DNA of 64,000 nucleotides from Mycetohabitans endofungorum (GCF_002927045.1 NZ_PRDW01000002.1:62001-126000), one strand, 5' to 3'. Counted from the first letter of the stretch, positions 1 to 8,540 are shown. Translations and numbers: made by a program. The notes: generated from the letters alone by a model not told the origin.

Positions 1-182
1 GTATCGGCTGCACCGCTCGACGCGAACGGCGCGGTTTCCGTCAGGATTCTTCATAGGGTTGCATGCGAAGCTGTGGGACGCACCCAGCCGCAGATGCGAC
101 AACGCATTGCGGCGGCCGAAGCGGCGTACTGGATTCTTGGGATAGCCGGGATTCTACCGCCAAACGCGTCAGGCGGGGCGAG

Positions 183-191
183 TTATCCACA
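183..191 (+). promoter_or_regulatory. DnaA box (TTATCCACA)
   Basis: A perfect match to the DnaA consensus box TTATCCACA lies in the gene-free stretch left of rpmH. In Burkholderiales dnaA is divergent from rpmH, so this stretch is probably the dnaA-rpmH intergenic part of the origin region; dnaA itself is outside the window. Only one perfect box is seen, so the main oriC box cluster is either further left or made of weaker sites. Nothing else convincing is seen in positions 1-398 apart from the rpmH promoter. Confidence 0.6.
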
Positions 192-256
192 GGGCCGGTT
201 CGGCGCCGTGACCGCGGACGCCCGGGGCGGCGGCCTGCGCCGGTGAACGTAAGATA

Positions 257-285
257 TTGACGCCGCAAAGAAAAGCGGTTTAAAT
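257..285 (+). promoter_or_regulatory. Candidate sigma-70 promoter of rpmH-rnpA
   Basis: TTGACG (257-262) and TTAAAT (280-285) are separated by 17 bp and point toward rpmH. The predicted start near 292 would give a leader of about 107 nt. This is the only good sigma-70 pair between the DnaA box and rpmH, and it probably drives the rpmH-rnpA-yidD-yidC run. Confidence 0.5.
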
Positions 286-398
286 AGCGGGTTCCGCGAA
301 AACCGAATTTTTTGGCTCGGCGTCGCACTGCCGTTGTGCTGGCGCGTCAGGTTCTTGCAAAGCACGCCGCAGCCCATCCTCCAACGAGTGAGAGCAAC

Positions 399-533
399 AT
401 GAAACGTACCTATCAACCGTCCGTGACGCGCCGCAAGCGCACCCATGGCTTCCGTGTTCGCATGAAGACCGCGGGCGGTCGCAAAGTCATCAACGCTCGC
501 CGCGCGAAGGGCCGTAAGCGCTTGGCCGTCTAA
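399..533 (+). CDS. rpmH: 50S ribosomal protein L34
   Basis: This is a 44-residue, highly basic protein beginning MKRTYQPS and ending KGRKRLAV, the standard full-length bL34 of the large ribosomal subunit. The ATG at 399 was chosen over an in-frame start at 312 because L34 always begins MKRT(Y/F)QPS and is 44-46 residues long. It is followed by rnpA, the near-universal neighbour, in the conserved rpmH-rnpA-yidD-yidC-mnmE order next to the replication origin. Confidence 0.98.
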   Translation: MKRTYQPSVTRRKRTHGFRVRMKTAGGRKVINARRAKGRKRLAV

Positions 534-673
534 GGCCGGCGTGACGCTGGGTGGCGACGGTCGGCGGCCGAGCAGCGTGGTTTGCGCACGTCGATGCCGG
601 GCGATGTCCGCCATGGGCGGAATGATGCCGGGCGGCGCGGCGGGCCGGTCCACTAGACGAGAGGCCTGAGCGC

Positions 674-1204
674 GTGCGCATGACACCTGCTGGTTTCCCG
701 AAGACCGCAAGGCTGCTGAAAACGGATGAGTTCTCATCCGTTTTTCGTTTGCGCCCATGGGCGCGTTCCGCTCACTTCGTGTTGTACGGCCGCCCCACCG
801 GGCAGGCTGCGCGGCTCGGCGTGGTGGTTGGCAAGAAGCAGGCGCCGCGCGCAGTCACGCGCAACCTGGTCAAGCGGCTGGTTCGCGAGGCATTTCGCGT
901 GCGACGCCTGGAGTTGACTGGCTGGGACGTGCTGATCCGGCTGTCGGGCAAAATCGATCGTGCGCAGTTTCCGAGTGCCGGGTCTACGGCGCTCACGCAG
1001 ATGCTGCAAGCGCAGATCGAGGGTTTGATCGGGCGCGCGGTGCGTGAGGCCACCCGCCGCACGGGCGGCGAACGGCTTGTGCAGGCCCAGACGTCGGTGC
1101 TCGCGCCGCACCACGGGCAGCGCGCTCCGGCGGCCCCGGCCTCGTCGGGTACGGTGCCGGGCGATGGCCCGCCGGAGCGCGCGTCCACCGACACGCAGCG
1201 ATAA
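674..1204 (+). CDS. rnpA: Ribonuclease P protein component, long C-terminal tail
   Basis: This is the protein subunit of RNase P, which helps the catalytic RNA mature the 5' ends of tRNAs. The family signature RNxxKR appears as TRNLVKR at residues 61-67, after the usual [12 protein letters not shown]-terminal region. A GTG at 674 gives 176 residues and an ATG two codons later is equally possible. RnpA is normally about 115-135 residues; here the last 45-50 are a Pro/Ala/Arg-rich tail without recognisable structure. The stop is 1 nt before yidD, so the two are probably translated together. Confidence 0.93.
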   Translation: MRMTPAGFPKTARLLKTDEFSSVFRLRPWARSAHFVLYGRPTGQAARLGVVVGKKQAPRAVTRNLVKRLVREAFRVRRLELTGWDVLIRLSGKIDRAQFPSAGSTALTQMLQAQIEGLIGRAVREATRRTGGERLVQAQTSVLAPHHGQRAPAAPASSGTVPGDGPPERASTDTQR

Positions 1205-1205
1205 C

Positions 1206-1436
1206 ATGCAAACGGTGTTGATCGTGCTCCTGCGCTTCTACAAGCTTGTCGTGAGCCCTTATCTCGGCGATCGATGCCGTTTTTACCCTTCATGTTCGGA
1301 CTACGCGCGCGAGGCAATCCAGTATCATGGCGCCGCGCACGGGACCTATCTGGCAGTGAAGCGATTGTGCCGCTGCCATCCGTTTTCGGCGGGCGGCGTC
1401 GACCCGGTGCCGCCGGTTCGTGCCGACAGGCGCTAG
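1206..1436 (+). CDS. yidD: Membrane protein insertion efficiency factor YidD
   Basis: This 76-residue protein has the YidD signature: [10 protein letters not shown] near residues 25-34, followed by [18 protein letters not shown]. YidD is a small inner-membrane-associated protein encoded between rnpA and yidC that assists insertion of membrane proteins with YidC. An N-terminal amphipathic or hydrophobic stretch ([13 protein letters not shown]) fits membrane association. The ATG lies 1 nt after the rnpA stop. Length and cysteines are normal for the family. Confidence 0.93.
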   Translation: MQTVLIVLLRFYKLVVSPYLGDRCRFYPSCSDYAREAIQYHGAAHGTYLAVKRLCRCHPFSAGGVDPVPPVRADRR

Positions 1437-1466
1437 TCGCTCAGCTCATTCACCACGAGACAACGC

Positions 1467-3131
1467 ATGGACATCAAACGTACCGTCCTATGGGTCATCT
1501 TCTTCATGTCAGTCGTCATGCTTTACGACAACTGGCAGCGGGACCATGGACGTCCGTCGCTGTTCTTCCCGAACACGACACCGACCCAGACGGCCACTTC
1601 GGCGGCGTCGGGCACGACCACGCCGGGCACGCAGCCGGCGGATCTGCCGCAGACCGCGGAGCCGAGCAGTGCGCCTGGCACGGCGCCCGCTGTGCAGCTC
1701 GCGGTGAAGGGCCAGCAGATCCACTTCAAGACGGACGTGTACGACGGCGACATTAGTACGGTGGGCGGCACGTTGTCGCGGCTGTCGCTGGTCAAGGGGG
1801 GGGGGGGCAAGCAACCCGACCTGTACATCACGCTGTTCGACCAGACGGCCAACCATACGTACCTGGCGCGCACTGGCCTGATTGGCGGTGATTTCCCAAA
1901 CCACAACGATGTGTTTACCGTCGTGCCGGGACCGACGTCGCTGGCGGACGGCGCGAACACGGTGTCGATCAGCCTCGAATCGCCGGTCAAAGGCGGCGTG
2001 AAGGTCGTAAAGACCTATACGTTCACGCGCGGCAGCTATGTGGTCGGCGTCAATACGAAGCTTGAGAACGTTGGCTCCATCCCCGTGACGCCAACGGTAT
2101 ACATGGAGTTGGTGCGCGACGACACGCCGGTCGAGACGCCGCGTTTCTCGCATACGTTCATCGGCCCGGCTGTCTACACCGAGCAGCACAAGTTTCAGAA
2201 GATGAGTTTTTCGGATCTGGACAAGGGCAAGCAGGACTATGCGCCGTCAGCCGACAACGGCTGGGTTGCGATGGTGCAGCACTATTTCGCTTCTGCGTGG
2301 ATTCCGCAGGAAGGCGTACAGCGCCAGTTCTATGCGGACAAGTTCAGCCAGGCGCTGTACCGCGTCGGCATGAAGGAGCCGGTGCAAAGCATCGCCCCGG
2401 GCCAGAGCGTGGACGTGGCCGCGCGCCTGTTCGCCGGCCCGCAGGAGGAGCGCAAGCTGGAGAAGATCGCGCCGGGCCTGGAGCTGGTCAAGGACTACGG
2501 CTGGGTGACGATCATCGCGAAGCCATTGTTCTGGCTGCTCGAGAAGATTCACGGCTTTGTCGGCAACTGGGGTTGGGCAATCGTGTTGCTGACGCTGCTG
2601 ATCAAGGCGGTGTTCTTCCCGCTGTCGGCGGCTAGCTACAAATCGATGGCGCGGATGAAGGAGATCACACCGCGCATGCAGCAGATCCGCGAGCGTTTCA
2701 AGAGCGATCCGCAGAAGATGAACGCGGCGTTGATGGAATTGTACAAATCCGAGAAGGTGAACCCGTTTGGCGGCTGCCTGCCGATCTTGATCCAGATCCC
2801 GGTGTTCATCTCGCTGTACTGGGTGCTGCTCTCGTCAGTTGAGATGCGCGGCGCGCCATGGGTGCTGTGGATCCATGATCTGTCGCAGCAGGATCCCTAC
2901 TTCATCTTGCCAGTGTTGATGGCGGTCTCAATGTTCGTGCAGACCAAGCTGAACCCGACGCCGCCAGATCCGGTGCAAGCGAAGATGATGATGTTCATGC
3001 CGCTCGCATTCTCGGTGATGTTCTTCTTTTTCCCGGCCGGACTGGTGCTGTACTACGTCGTGAACAACGTGCTGTCGATCGCCCAGCAGTACTACATCAC
3101 GCGGATGATGGGCCAGGGCAAGAAGGCCTGA
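1467..3131 (+). CDS. yidC: Membrane protein insertase YidC
   Basis: A 554-residue YidC/Oxa1-family insertase of the inner membrane, which inserts and folds membrane proteins alone or with SecYEG. An N-terminal hydrophobic segment (about residues 7-22) is followed by a Thr/Pro-rich linker, a large periplasmic P1 domain (about 60-340) and the conserved C-terminal five-helix core with [14 protein letters not shown] near residue 430. The length is usual for beta-proteobacteria. A run of twelve G bases at 1796-1807 encodes Gly residues near position 110; a slip there would kill the frame, so the intact reading supports the sequence as given. Confidence 0.97.
   Translation: MDIKRTVLWVIFFMSVVMLYDNWQRDHGRPSLFFPNTTPTQTATSAASGTTTPGTQPADLPQTAEPSSAPGTAPAVQLAVKGQQIHFKTDVYDGDISTVGGTLSRLSLVKGGGGKQPDLYITLFDQTANHTYLARTGLIGGDFPNHNDVFTVVPGPTSLADGANTVSISLESPVKGGVKVVKTYTFTRGSYVVGVNTKLENVGSIPVTPTVYMELVRDDTPVETPRFSHTFIGPAVYTEQHKFQKMSFSDLDKGKQDYAPSADNGWVAMVQHYFASAWIPQEGVQRQFYADKFSQALYRVGMKEPVQSIAPGQSVDVAARLFAGPQEERKLEKIAPGLELVKDYGWVTIIAKPLFWLLEKIHGFVGNWGWAIVLLTLLIKAVFFPLSAASYKSMARMKEITPRMQQIRERFKSDPQKMNAALMELYKSEKVNPFGGCLPILIQIPVFISLYWVLLSSVEMRGAPWVLWIHDLSQQDPYFILPVLMAVSMFVQTKLNPTPPDPVQAKMMMFMPLAFSVMFFFFPAGLVLYYVVNNVLSIAQQYYITRMMGQGKKA
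1796..1807 (+). repeat. G12 homopolymer inside yidC
   Basis: Twelve consecutive G bases lie in the coding sequence of yidC, translated as part of K-G-G-G-G-K at about residues 110-114 in the periplasmic domain. Runs this long are prone to replication slippage and to sequencing error. The frame is intact across the run here. Confidence 0.85.
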
Positions 3132-3557
3132 GCCCGTGAGGGTGGGGCGGGTAGCTTGACGAGGCGCTCGCCGTCGGCATGGGCCGTCGCGGTATCCGAC
3201 GCGAATCGCCGGGCCGTCTGACGTCGCTCTAGCGCTTGGTGTTGCGCGACCGCTTGACGTTACTCCATCGTCTGACGTTGTCGGACCGCGTGACGTCGCT
3301 CTAGCGCTTGGCGTTGCCGGACCGCGTGACATCGCTCCACCGCTTGGTGCTGCCCGAGCGCGTGACGTCGCCCTACCGCCTGGCGTTGCTCGATCGCTGA
3401 CGCCGCGACAATGCCTGACATCCCGTGATCCGGCAGCCTTGGCGGGCCACCGGGCCACGTTGTTTAGCGGATCTTAGCAAACGCGTATCGCGCGATACAA
3501 TGGACGCAAGCCGTTATCGGCGGCGACCCGTATTACCGCACCTATTTATTTGAGTTG
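3132..3557. other. Gene-free yidC-mnmE spacer with repeat array
   Basis: No convincing gene is seen between yidC and mnmE. The first 85 bases are G+C-rich without clear features, the middle 180 bases are an 18-bp-period tandem array, and the last 150 bases become A+T-richer before mnmE, as expected for a promoter. A minus-strand frame stays open across the array and into yidC, but only because the period is a multiple of three and lacks stops on that strand. Confidence 0.6.
3217..3396. repeat. Ten tandem 18-bp degenerate repeats (36-bp superperiod)
   Basis: Ten consecutive 18-bp units fill this interval exactly, with starts at 3217, 3235, 3253 and so on. Odd units resemble CGTGACGTCGCTCTAGCG and even units resemble CTTGGCGTTGCCGGACCG, giving a 36-bp superperiod. 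All units share the frame xxTGxxxTxxxxxxAxCG with small variations, and the copies are diverged rather than identical, so the array is not recent. A further partial unit follows at 3397. It sits between the convergently conserved genes yidC and mnmE. Confidence 0.85.
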
Positions 3558-4946
3558 ATGCAAACCGATTCTGATCCGATCGTTGCGATTGCCACCGCAC
3601 CGGGCCGTGGTGGCATAGGTGTGGTGCGTGTCTCGTTCGGCGCGGCCGGGGCCGACGCGGCGGCGCGGCTGATGGACGCATTGTTCCGCGATCGGCTTGC
3701 GCCCCGCCGTGCCGTCTATGTGCCGTTTTTCGATGCGACCGGCGTGCCGCTGGATCGCGGCATCGGTTTGTATTTCCCGGCACCCCATTCGTACACCGGC
3801 GAGCACGTCCTCGAACTGCAGGGGCATGGCGGGCCGGTTGTATTGCAGCTCGTGCTGCAGCGATGCCTCGACGCTGGCCGCGACATCGGCCTGCGGCTCG
3901 CGCAGCCCGGCGAATTCACGCGACGCGCGTTCCTGAACGACAAGCTTGATCTCGCGCAGGCTGAAGCCGTGGCGGACCTAATCGAAGCCAGCACCGAGGC
4001 GGCCGCACGCTCGGCCGGTCGTTCGTTGGAAGGGGCATTCTCGCGCGACATCCATCGGCTCGTCGACAAGGTCGTCGACCTGCGGATGCTGGTCGAGGCC
4101 ACCCTCGATTTCCCGGAGGAGGAAATCGATTTTCTGGAGGCGGCCGATGCGCGCGGCAAGTTGGCGCATATCCGCGACGCATTGGCGGCCGTACAGCGCG
4201 ATGCGAAACAAGGCGCATTGCTGCGTGAGGGGCTGTCCGTCGTACTGGCCGGGCAACCGAACGTCGGCAAGTCCTCGCTGCTTAATGCGCTGGCGGGTGC
4301 CGAACTGGCGATCGTGACACCGATTGCCGGCACGACGCGGGACAAGGTTGCGCAGACCATTCAGATCGAAGGCATACCGCTGCACGTGATCGATACCGCC
4401 GGCCTACGCGATACGCAGGACGAAGTGGAGCGGCTCGGTATTGCGCGGTCATGGAACGAGATCGAGCAAGCGGATGTCGTGCTGCACCTGCTGGATGCGC
4501 GTGATGAGATAAGCGTGGAGGATCATGCGATCGCCGCACGGTTTCCCGCCGGCGTGCCGGTGGTGCGGATTTTCAACAAGATCGACCTGGCAGACACCGA
4601 GCCGGAGGTGCGCGATGCCGGGGATGGCGCGGTGCGCGAGGTCAGACTATCCGCAAAGGCGGCGCTCGGTATCGACCTGCTGCGCGCCGAACTGCTGCGC
4701 ATTGCCGGCTGGCAGGCAGGCGCGGAAAGTGTCTATCTGGCGCGCGAGCGTCATTTGCGCGCATTGCGCACCGCAGGCGAGCATTTGGCAACGGCTGCGG
4801 AGCACGCGGCGCGCAATGCGCAAGCGCTCGATCTATTTGCCGAGGAGTTGCGACTGGCGCAGGAGCAATTGAACGCGATCACTGGTGAGTTCACGTCGGA
4901 TGATTTGCTGGGTGTGATCTTCAGCCGGTTCTGTATTGGGAAGTAA
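3558..4946 (+). CDS. mnmE: tRNA uridine-5-carboxymethylaminomethyl modification GTPase MnmE
   Basis: A 462-residue GTPase that, with MnmG, installs the cmnm5 group on U34 of certain tRNAs in the cytoplasm. The N-terminal folate-binding domain ([19 protein letters not shown]) is followed by the helical domain and an inserted G domain with G1 GQPNVGKSS at about residue 231, TTRD, DTAG and NKID motifs. The family-defining C-terminus FCIGK is intact. The ATG at 3558 is preferred over a TTG one codon upstream because family members start M(x)TDSDPI-like. It closes the origin-proximal conserved block. Confidence 0.97.
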   Translation: MQTDSDPIVAIATAPGRGGIGVVRVSFGAAGADAAARLMDALFRDRLAPRRAVYVPFFDATGVPLDRGIGLYFPAPHSYTGEHVLELQGHGGPVVLQLVLQRCLDAGRDIGLRLAQPGEFTRRAFLNDKLDLAQAEAVADLIEASTEAAARSAGRSLEGAFSRDIHRLVDKVVDLRMLVEATLDFPEEEIDFLEAADARGKLAHIRDALAAVQRDAKQGALLREGLSVVLAGQPNVGKSSLLNALAGAELAIVTPIAGTTRDKVAQTIQIEGIPLHVIDTAGLRDTQDEVERLGIARSWNEIEQADVVLHLLDARDEISVEDHAIAARFPAGVPVVRIFNKIDLADTEPEVRDAGDGAVREVRLSAKAALGIDLLRAELLRIAGWQAGAESVYLARERHLRALRTAGEHLATAAEHAARNAQALDLFAEELRLAQEQLNAITGEFTSDDLLGVIFSRFCIGK

Positions 4947-5448
4947 TGCAGGGCCCATAGACATCCGTTGGCATCCTCTGATGTTGCTCAAAGCCAAGTC
5001 AATACAGGGATTCCTTCTACTGACGGATTCGGTGATACAGCTCCAGCCAACTACGTCATCGGCGGTGTGTGCAGCGCCTACAATCCGGCAGAGTACGCAG
5101 AGCAGCGGTGGAAGAGGCTACAGGCGTGCTCGGGCTATAACTGCGGGTTACCGCAGCGTCGCTCGATCCAGCAGGCGCCCCCCATTTTGTGCGGTATTGC
5201 ACGTATGCCTAGATTCCATGTCAGCGGATCATCGGGCGTCGGAACGCGTGCCTGAACCGGTTTGCGACGGGACGCGATGGTCGGTATGCGTGGAGACGAT
5301 GCACCGTCCCGATTGTTCTTTTTTTGATAACAGTGAATTCGTGAATTAAATATTTACCCTTATTTGTCCGGCTCCTACACTGCATTTGTCGGCTACAGAC
5401 CTTGACGTTTGTAGCTTCAATGTGAAACGAACAATCGGAGGTTGTGTT
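4947..5448. other. Gene-free stretch after mnmE, possible decayed coding sequence
   Basis: About 500 bases without a supported gene. A plus-strand frame from about 4968 to 5255 reads 95 residues with some protein-like composition (for example ANYVIGGVCSAYNPAEYAEQRW) but has no ATG start, no ribosome binding site and no recognised family, so it may be a remnant. The last 120 bases are clearly A+T-richer and probably hold the promoter of the DUF4148 gene that follows. Confidence 0.35.
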
Positions 5449-5781
5449 ATGAATGCGCTGGTCAAAGCTGTCGTCATTACCACTGTTGCCGCCGCTGCTG
5501 CAGCGCCGCTGGCCTCGTTTGCACAAACGAACGCACCACTCACACACGCCCAAGTGCAGGCCGAGCTGATCGAGCTTGAACAAGTTGGCTACAACCCCGC
5601 CACGGCCAACGACTACGACTATCCGAACAACATCCAGGCGGCTGAGGCCCGCGTGGCAGCCAAGCATGCCGCCGAGCAACGCGTCGCCGCGCAAGCGGTG
5701 GGCGGCGTGGCCAGCGGTTCGACGCAGGCGGGCGGCCCGACCATTGCCCATGTGTCTCAATCCGTCTATATGGGTCACTGA
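5449..5781 (+). CDS. DUF4148 family exported protein
   Basis: A 110-residue small exported protein of the DUF4148 type that is abundant in Burkholderia and relatives; function unknown. An N-terminal signal peptide (KAVVITTVAAAAAAPLASFAQ) would be cleaved after Ala near residue 26. The mature part has the typical LTHAQVQAELIELEQVGYNP motif (residues about 31-50) and the YPNNIQAAEARVA segment. The start is fixed by a strong GGAGG (5437-5441) 7 nt upstream of the ATG. It stands alone in an A+T-richer context within the accessory stretch after mnmE. Confidence 0.85.
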   Translation: MNALVKAVVITTVAAAAAAPLASFAQTNAPLTHAQVQAELIELEQVGYNPATANDYDYPNNIQAAEARVAAKHAAEQRVAAQAVGGVASGSTQAGGPTIAHVSQSVYMGH

Positions 5782-5966
5782 GCCCGCCGCTCAGAGGAAC
5801 CTGCCGGCGCCAACGGTATTCGCGGGTGCACCCGACGTTCAAGATGTGTGAGGATAGCCTCGTGAGTGCTGCGTCGGCCGGCGATGACGGTGCAGAGCCA
5901 ATCAAGCCGGTGTGCCGCACCGAGTAGCGGCGAGGCGCTGCAGCGGATGTATAGTTGAATGCCCAT

Positions 5967-6491
5967 TCAACAGACTCGGATAGACAACTCCACATCATCG
6001 TCTAACGGCATGGACAGGTAGCCCTTCCCAGGCGAGCGCACGCGTGCCAGATAGTCGGGACTGTGGTTGGCGTTGTCGGCGACAATGAAGGCACTTGGCC
6101 TAAGGTGGCTTTCCACTTGGCTTAAAATTTCCGGATATAACCCCTTCGCGCCATCGAGTAGGAGCAGATCGATTGTTTCTGGCAAGTCGACGCTCAACGT
6201 CTGCAGCGCGTCGCCCTCCCGGATCTTGACCAGGTCGCTTAGTCCGCCGGCTGCGAGGTGATTGCGGGCCCGCGCCACCTTGGACGGCTCAAATTCACTC
6301 GTAATCAGCCTACCGCCGCCGTTGTCCCGCAACGCCGCCGCCAAATGCAGCGTCGAGATGCCGAACGAGGTTCCGAACTCGACGATCGTCTGCGCGCCAC
6401 AGCCGCGAGCCAGCATGTACAGCAGCATGCCTGTTTGTCGCGAAACGGGCAGCGGTAGATCCCTGCGCGCGCTCAATGGCGGTTGAGTCAA
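5967..6491 (-). pseudogene. O-methyltransferase (class I SAM-dependent), N-terminally truncated
   Basis: The readable part matches O-methyltransferases of the class I Rossmann type: PVSRQTGMLLYML, then the SAM-binding motif VEFGTSFGISTLHLA, ITSEFEP and LLLDGAKGLYPEIL. Family members are about 220 residues and have another 50-60 N-terminal residues; here homologous-looking sequence begins only near DLPLPVSR. The only nearby in-frame starts are TTG codons (6491 is used here, giving 174 residues). The open frame continues upstream to 6629, but that part does not look like the family and is overlapped by an opposite-strand small gene with its own promoter-like and ribosome-binding sequences. Either a damaged gene or a shortened enzyme. 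Confidence 0.6.
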
Positions 6492-6582
6492 ATGGCCGCG
6501 CGCAGGCGCGTGTCTTTGCCCCTTTTCGTCGCTATCCGATTGCCTACAATAAAGTGATGAGTGTTCCCAATGGAGGGCAATC

Positions 6583-6756
6583 ATGGAAGGCGAAACGGTT
6601 GCAGGCCTGATCGGTGGTGGATTAGGCATCCTGATTCTATTGTCACTGTGGGGGTTTGAACTTTTATCACGTTGGCGCGAGCATCCGGAACGCAGTCGCG
6701 TACTTCATTGGATGGAGACTCGCCATCTGGCGGGATGGCTGCGCCGTCGTCATTGA
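6583..6756 (+). CDS. Small single-pass membrane protein (57 aa), unknown
   Basis: A 57-codon ORF starting MEGETVAGLIGGGLG, with a hydrophobic, Gly-rich helix at about residues 6-23 and a strongly basic, Trp/Arg-rich C-terminal half ending WLRRRH. This is the pattern of a small inner-membrane protein with a cytoplasmic basic tail. Support for the start is strong: GGAGGG at 6572-6577 lies 5 nt upstream of the ATG, and a TACAAT -10-like hexamer lies at 6545-6550. It reads opposite to the truncated methyltransferase and occupies the place where that gene's missing N-terminus would be. No family is recognised. Confidence 0.55.
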   Translation: MEGETVAGLIGGGLGILILLSLWGFELLSRWREHPERSRVLHWMETRHLAGWLRRRH

Positions 6757-6858
6757 TTCGACGCTGCACGTGTGGTGCGCAGGTGCGGCGCCATTCGCAA
6801 GCGGCCCCCTGAAGCCGGCGGGTGATTGTGACGAATCGCGTCCCGCATCCGTCGATGG

Positions 6859-6990
6859 TTAAGGCCGCGCGCGCTCGGCGCGGCCATGACTGCACAACCG
6901 GTGCTCCTGCCATAGTCCGTCAATGAAAAGAAACGCAACGATCACCAATGGCAGTAAGAGAAACGCGTCCAGGATAATCTGCTCGACCAT
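6859..6990 (-). CDS. Very small hydrophobic protein (43 aa), unknown
   Basis: A 43-codon minus-strand ORF starting MVEQIILDAFLLLPLVIVAFL, with one strongly hydrophobic helix (about residues 5-24) followed by a polar basic tail (GRAERARP). A weak AGGGA motif lies about 8 nt before the ATG. It converges with the 57-residue small membrane protein at 6583-6756, about 100 bp away. Hydrophobic composition over the whole first half is the main support; it could be chance. Confidence 0.35.
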   Translation of the reverse strand: MVEQIILDAFLLLPLVIVAFLFIDGLWQEHRLCSHGRAERARP

Positions 6991-7665
6991 GATCGGGTCC
7001 CTACGCTAGTCCTTATTCATTTTAGGTCGCTGTACATTACCCGCCAGCATTCCAGCTTCCCACCAGCATTCCAGCTTCCCACCAGCATTCCAGCTTGCCC
7101 ACTAGCATTCCAGCTTGCCGGTCAGCACCCGCATTTCCATCCTGTGCCCCACATCGATATCCAGTTGGCGCGCCGGGATTGGCATTCTGGCCGGCGAGCG
7201 GGACTAGCGTGGAGGCTGTCAATGGGGCGCATGCCTACCCGGGCCAATCCGCGCGATCCATGGTGCGATGTGATTCGGATGGCCACGCTTTGCGTATCCC
7301 GGCTCGGGGCACGTATGTGTCTTCCCCCGGCGGTCTTTTATTCAGCAAGCGTTTCAGCGCCTCATTGATTTTTGGCGAAATGGCGCCGATGGCTTACCCG
7401 TTGGGGGGCTAGGTATTTTTATGCAGTCTTTAACGCGACAAACCACGCGCCATTTCGGCGACATACTGCAGCGCGATATGTGCGGTGCGTCAAAACGATG
7501 CAACGCGCGTGGCAGGCATGTTACCAATGGGTGCGGCATTTTGGCCTATTGCGCCTGCACACAAGTTCTGCTTGTGCTTCGCGTGCATTGGTCTACGATG
7601 GAACTGGCGCGTTTAACTTCAAATATGACATACCAAGGTATGCGCAGCTTACAGGAGAGAGATTC
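6991..7665. other. Gene-free accessory stretch
   Basis: About 675 bases with no supported gene. It holds a 19-20-bp tandem repeat array at 7044-7121. The rest shows several short overlapping frames on both strands with no ribosome binding sites and no family resemblance. The final 200 bases become less G+C-rich and should include the promoter of the exported-protein gene starting at 7666. Confidence 0.5.
7044..7121. repeat. Four tandem 19-20-bp repeats
   Basis: Four head-to-tail units: CCAGCATTCCAGCTTCCCA at 7044-7062 and, identically, at 7063-7081; then a 20-bp version with CTTGCCCA at 7082-7101 and a 20-bp version starting CTAGCATTCC at 7102-7121. The first two are identical, so the array is fairly young or maintained. 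There is no spacer between units, which rules out a CRISPR array. Confidence 0.9.
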
Positions 7666-8019
7666 ATGATGAAACGTACTGGGATGGTTTTTGCTTTGGT
7701 CACGCTTGCCGCCGCATTTTCCGCGACGCAAGCCCAGGACAAAGTCGTCAAGTTGGCGCCGGACCAGACGTTCCGGTTCAAGGCAAATGCCTATGGATGC
7801 TTGTCGCGCGATAAGCTGGACGCGGCTGATCAGCATGCGTTGGCCGGTGAACAAGGAAAAATGCAAGAGTTGTTCAATGCGTATCAATGCCTGTTGACGC
7901 CGGAGAATGACGAATTCAGAATTATCCGAGTAGTCGGGCATGCAATTGAATTTCAGAACGCGGGCAATCGCGATCCGAACGGCTTATGGACTTCGGACCG
8001 TTTTATTAAGCAATATTGA
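7666..8019 (+). CDS. Small exported protein, unknown
   Basis: A 117-residue protein with a clear signal peptide (MMKRTGMVFALVTLAAAFSATQAQD), cleavage expected after Ala at residue 23. The mature part of about 94 residues contains two cysteines (in AYGC and YQCLL) that could form a disulfide, and ends DRFIKQY. AGGAGAG at 7653-7659 lies 6 nt before the ATG at 7666 and fixes the start. No known domain is recognised. Probably periplasmic or secreted. A Pro-rich ORF begins only 11 nt after its stop and may be cotranscribed. Confidence 0.65.
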   Translation: MMKRTGMVFALVTLAAAFSATQAQDKVVKLAPDQTFRFKANAYGCLSRDKLDAADQHALAGEQGKMQELFNAYQCLLTPENDEFRIIRVVGHAIEFQNAGNRDPNGLWTSDRFIKQY

Positions 8020-8030
8020 AGAATGCCTGC

Positions 8031-8540
8031 ATGGCGATGAATTGCTGCATCCTGACACGGAGCAATGGGACGTCGCTTGAAAACCAGCAAGCAAGTACTG
8101 CGGAATTGACGCAACAGCAGAACACGCCGGCTCCAGCTCCAAGCTACGCCAATACAACAGATGCTCTGCGGGGACTGCTGGGCCAAGCGGAACGGCGGCG
8201 CAATTTGGCGAGTCGGCGTGGCCGTCCTTTTGCGTCAATCGATGTCGGGAGAGCCAATGCGTTATGGCGGAACGCCCGGGATCGACATCATGCTGCCAGC
8301 ACCCCAGAGATCGTGGAAACGCCGGACGACGGCGTTTCCCTTACGCTATGGGGGCAGCGCAGGAACGACGACTACGGCGCACCCGGCTCATCGTCGCCGG
8401 ACATGCCGCCACTGACCCACGCCTTCACCCCCGAGTTTTCAATCAATGCTGCCTTCCAGCACCCGCCGGCGGCTCAGCCCGTGAGCATGCCATCGGTGTC
8501 GCCGTCCCCGCCTCCTGGCACGTCCTTGTTTACCGAGTAA
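8031..8540 (+). CDS. Pro/Ser-rich hypothetical protein
   Basis: An open frame of 169 codons from the ATG at 8031 (a TTG at 8016 is also in frame). The composition is polar and disordered: Gln/Thr/Pro-rich near the N-terminus (QQQNTPAPAP), an Arg-rich middle (ERRRNLASRRGRPF) and a Pro/Ser-rich C-terminus (PSVSPSPPPGTSLF). There is no signal peptide, no clear ribosome binding site and no recognised domain. It directly follows the exported-protein gene at 7666-8019. Its low-complexity polar sequence would fit a secreted effector, but that is only a guess; a non-coding frame remains possible. Confidence 0.4.
   Translation: MAMNCCILTRSNGTSLENQQASTAELTQQQNTPAPAPSYANTTDALRGLLGQAERRRNLASRRGRPFASIDVGRANALWRNARDRHHAASTPEIVETPDDGVSLTLWGQRRNDDYGAPGSSSPDMPPLTHAFTPEFSINAAFQHPPAAQPVSMPSVSPSPPPGTSLFTE

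Noticed and set aside
2928-3458. Minus-strand open frame of 176 codons with a six-residue repeat
   Set aside because: It overlaps yidC, has no ribosome binding site, and its openness follows from an 18-bp repeat without stops on that strand.
7044-7121. Short repeats that might be a CRISPR array
   Set aside because: Units are directly adjacent with no spacers and there are no cas genes nearby.
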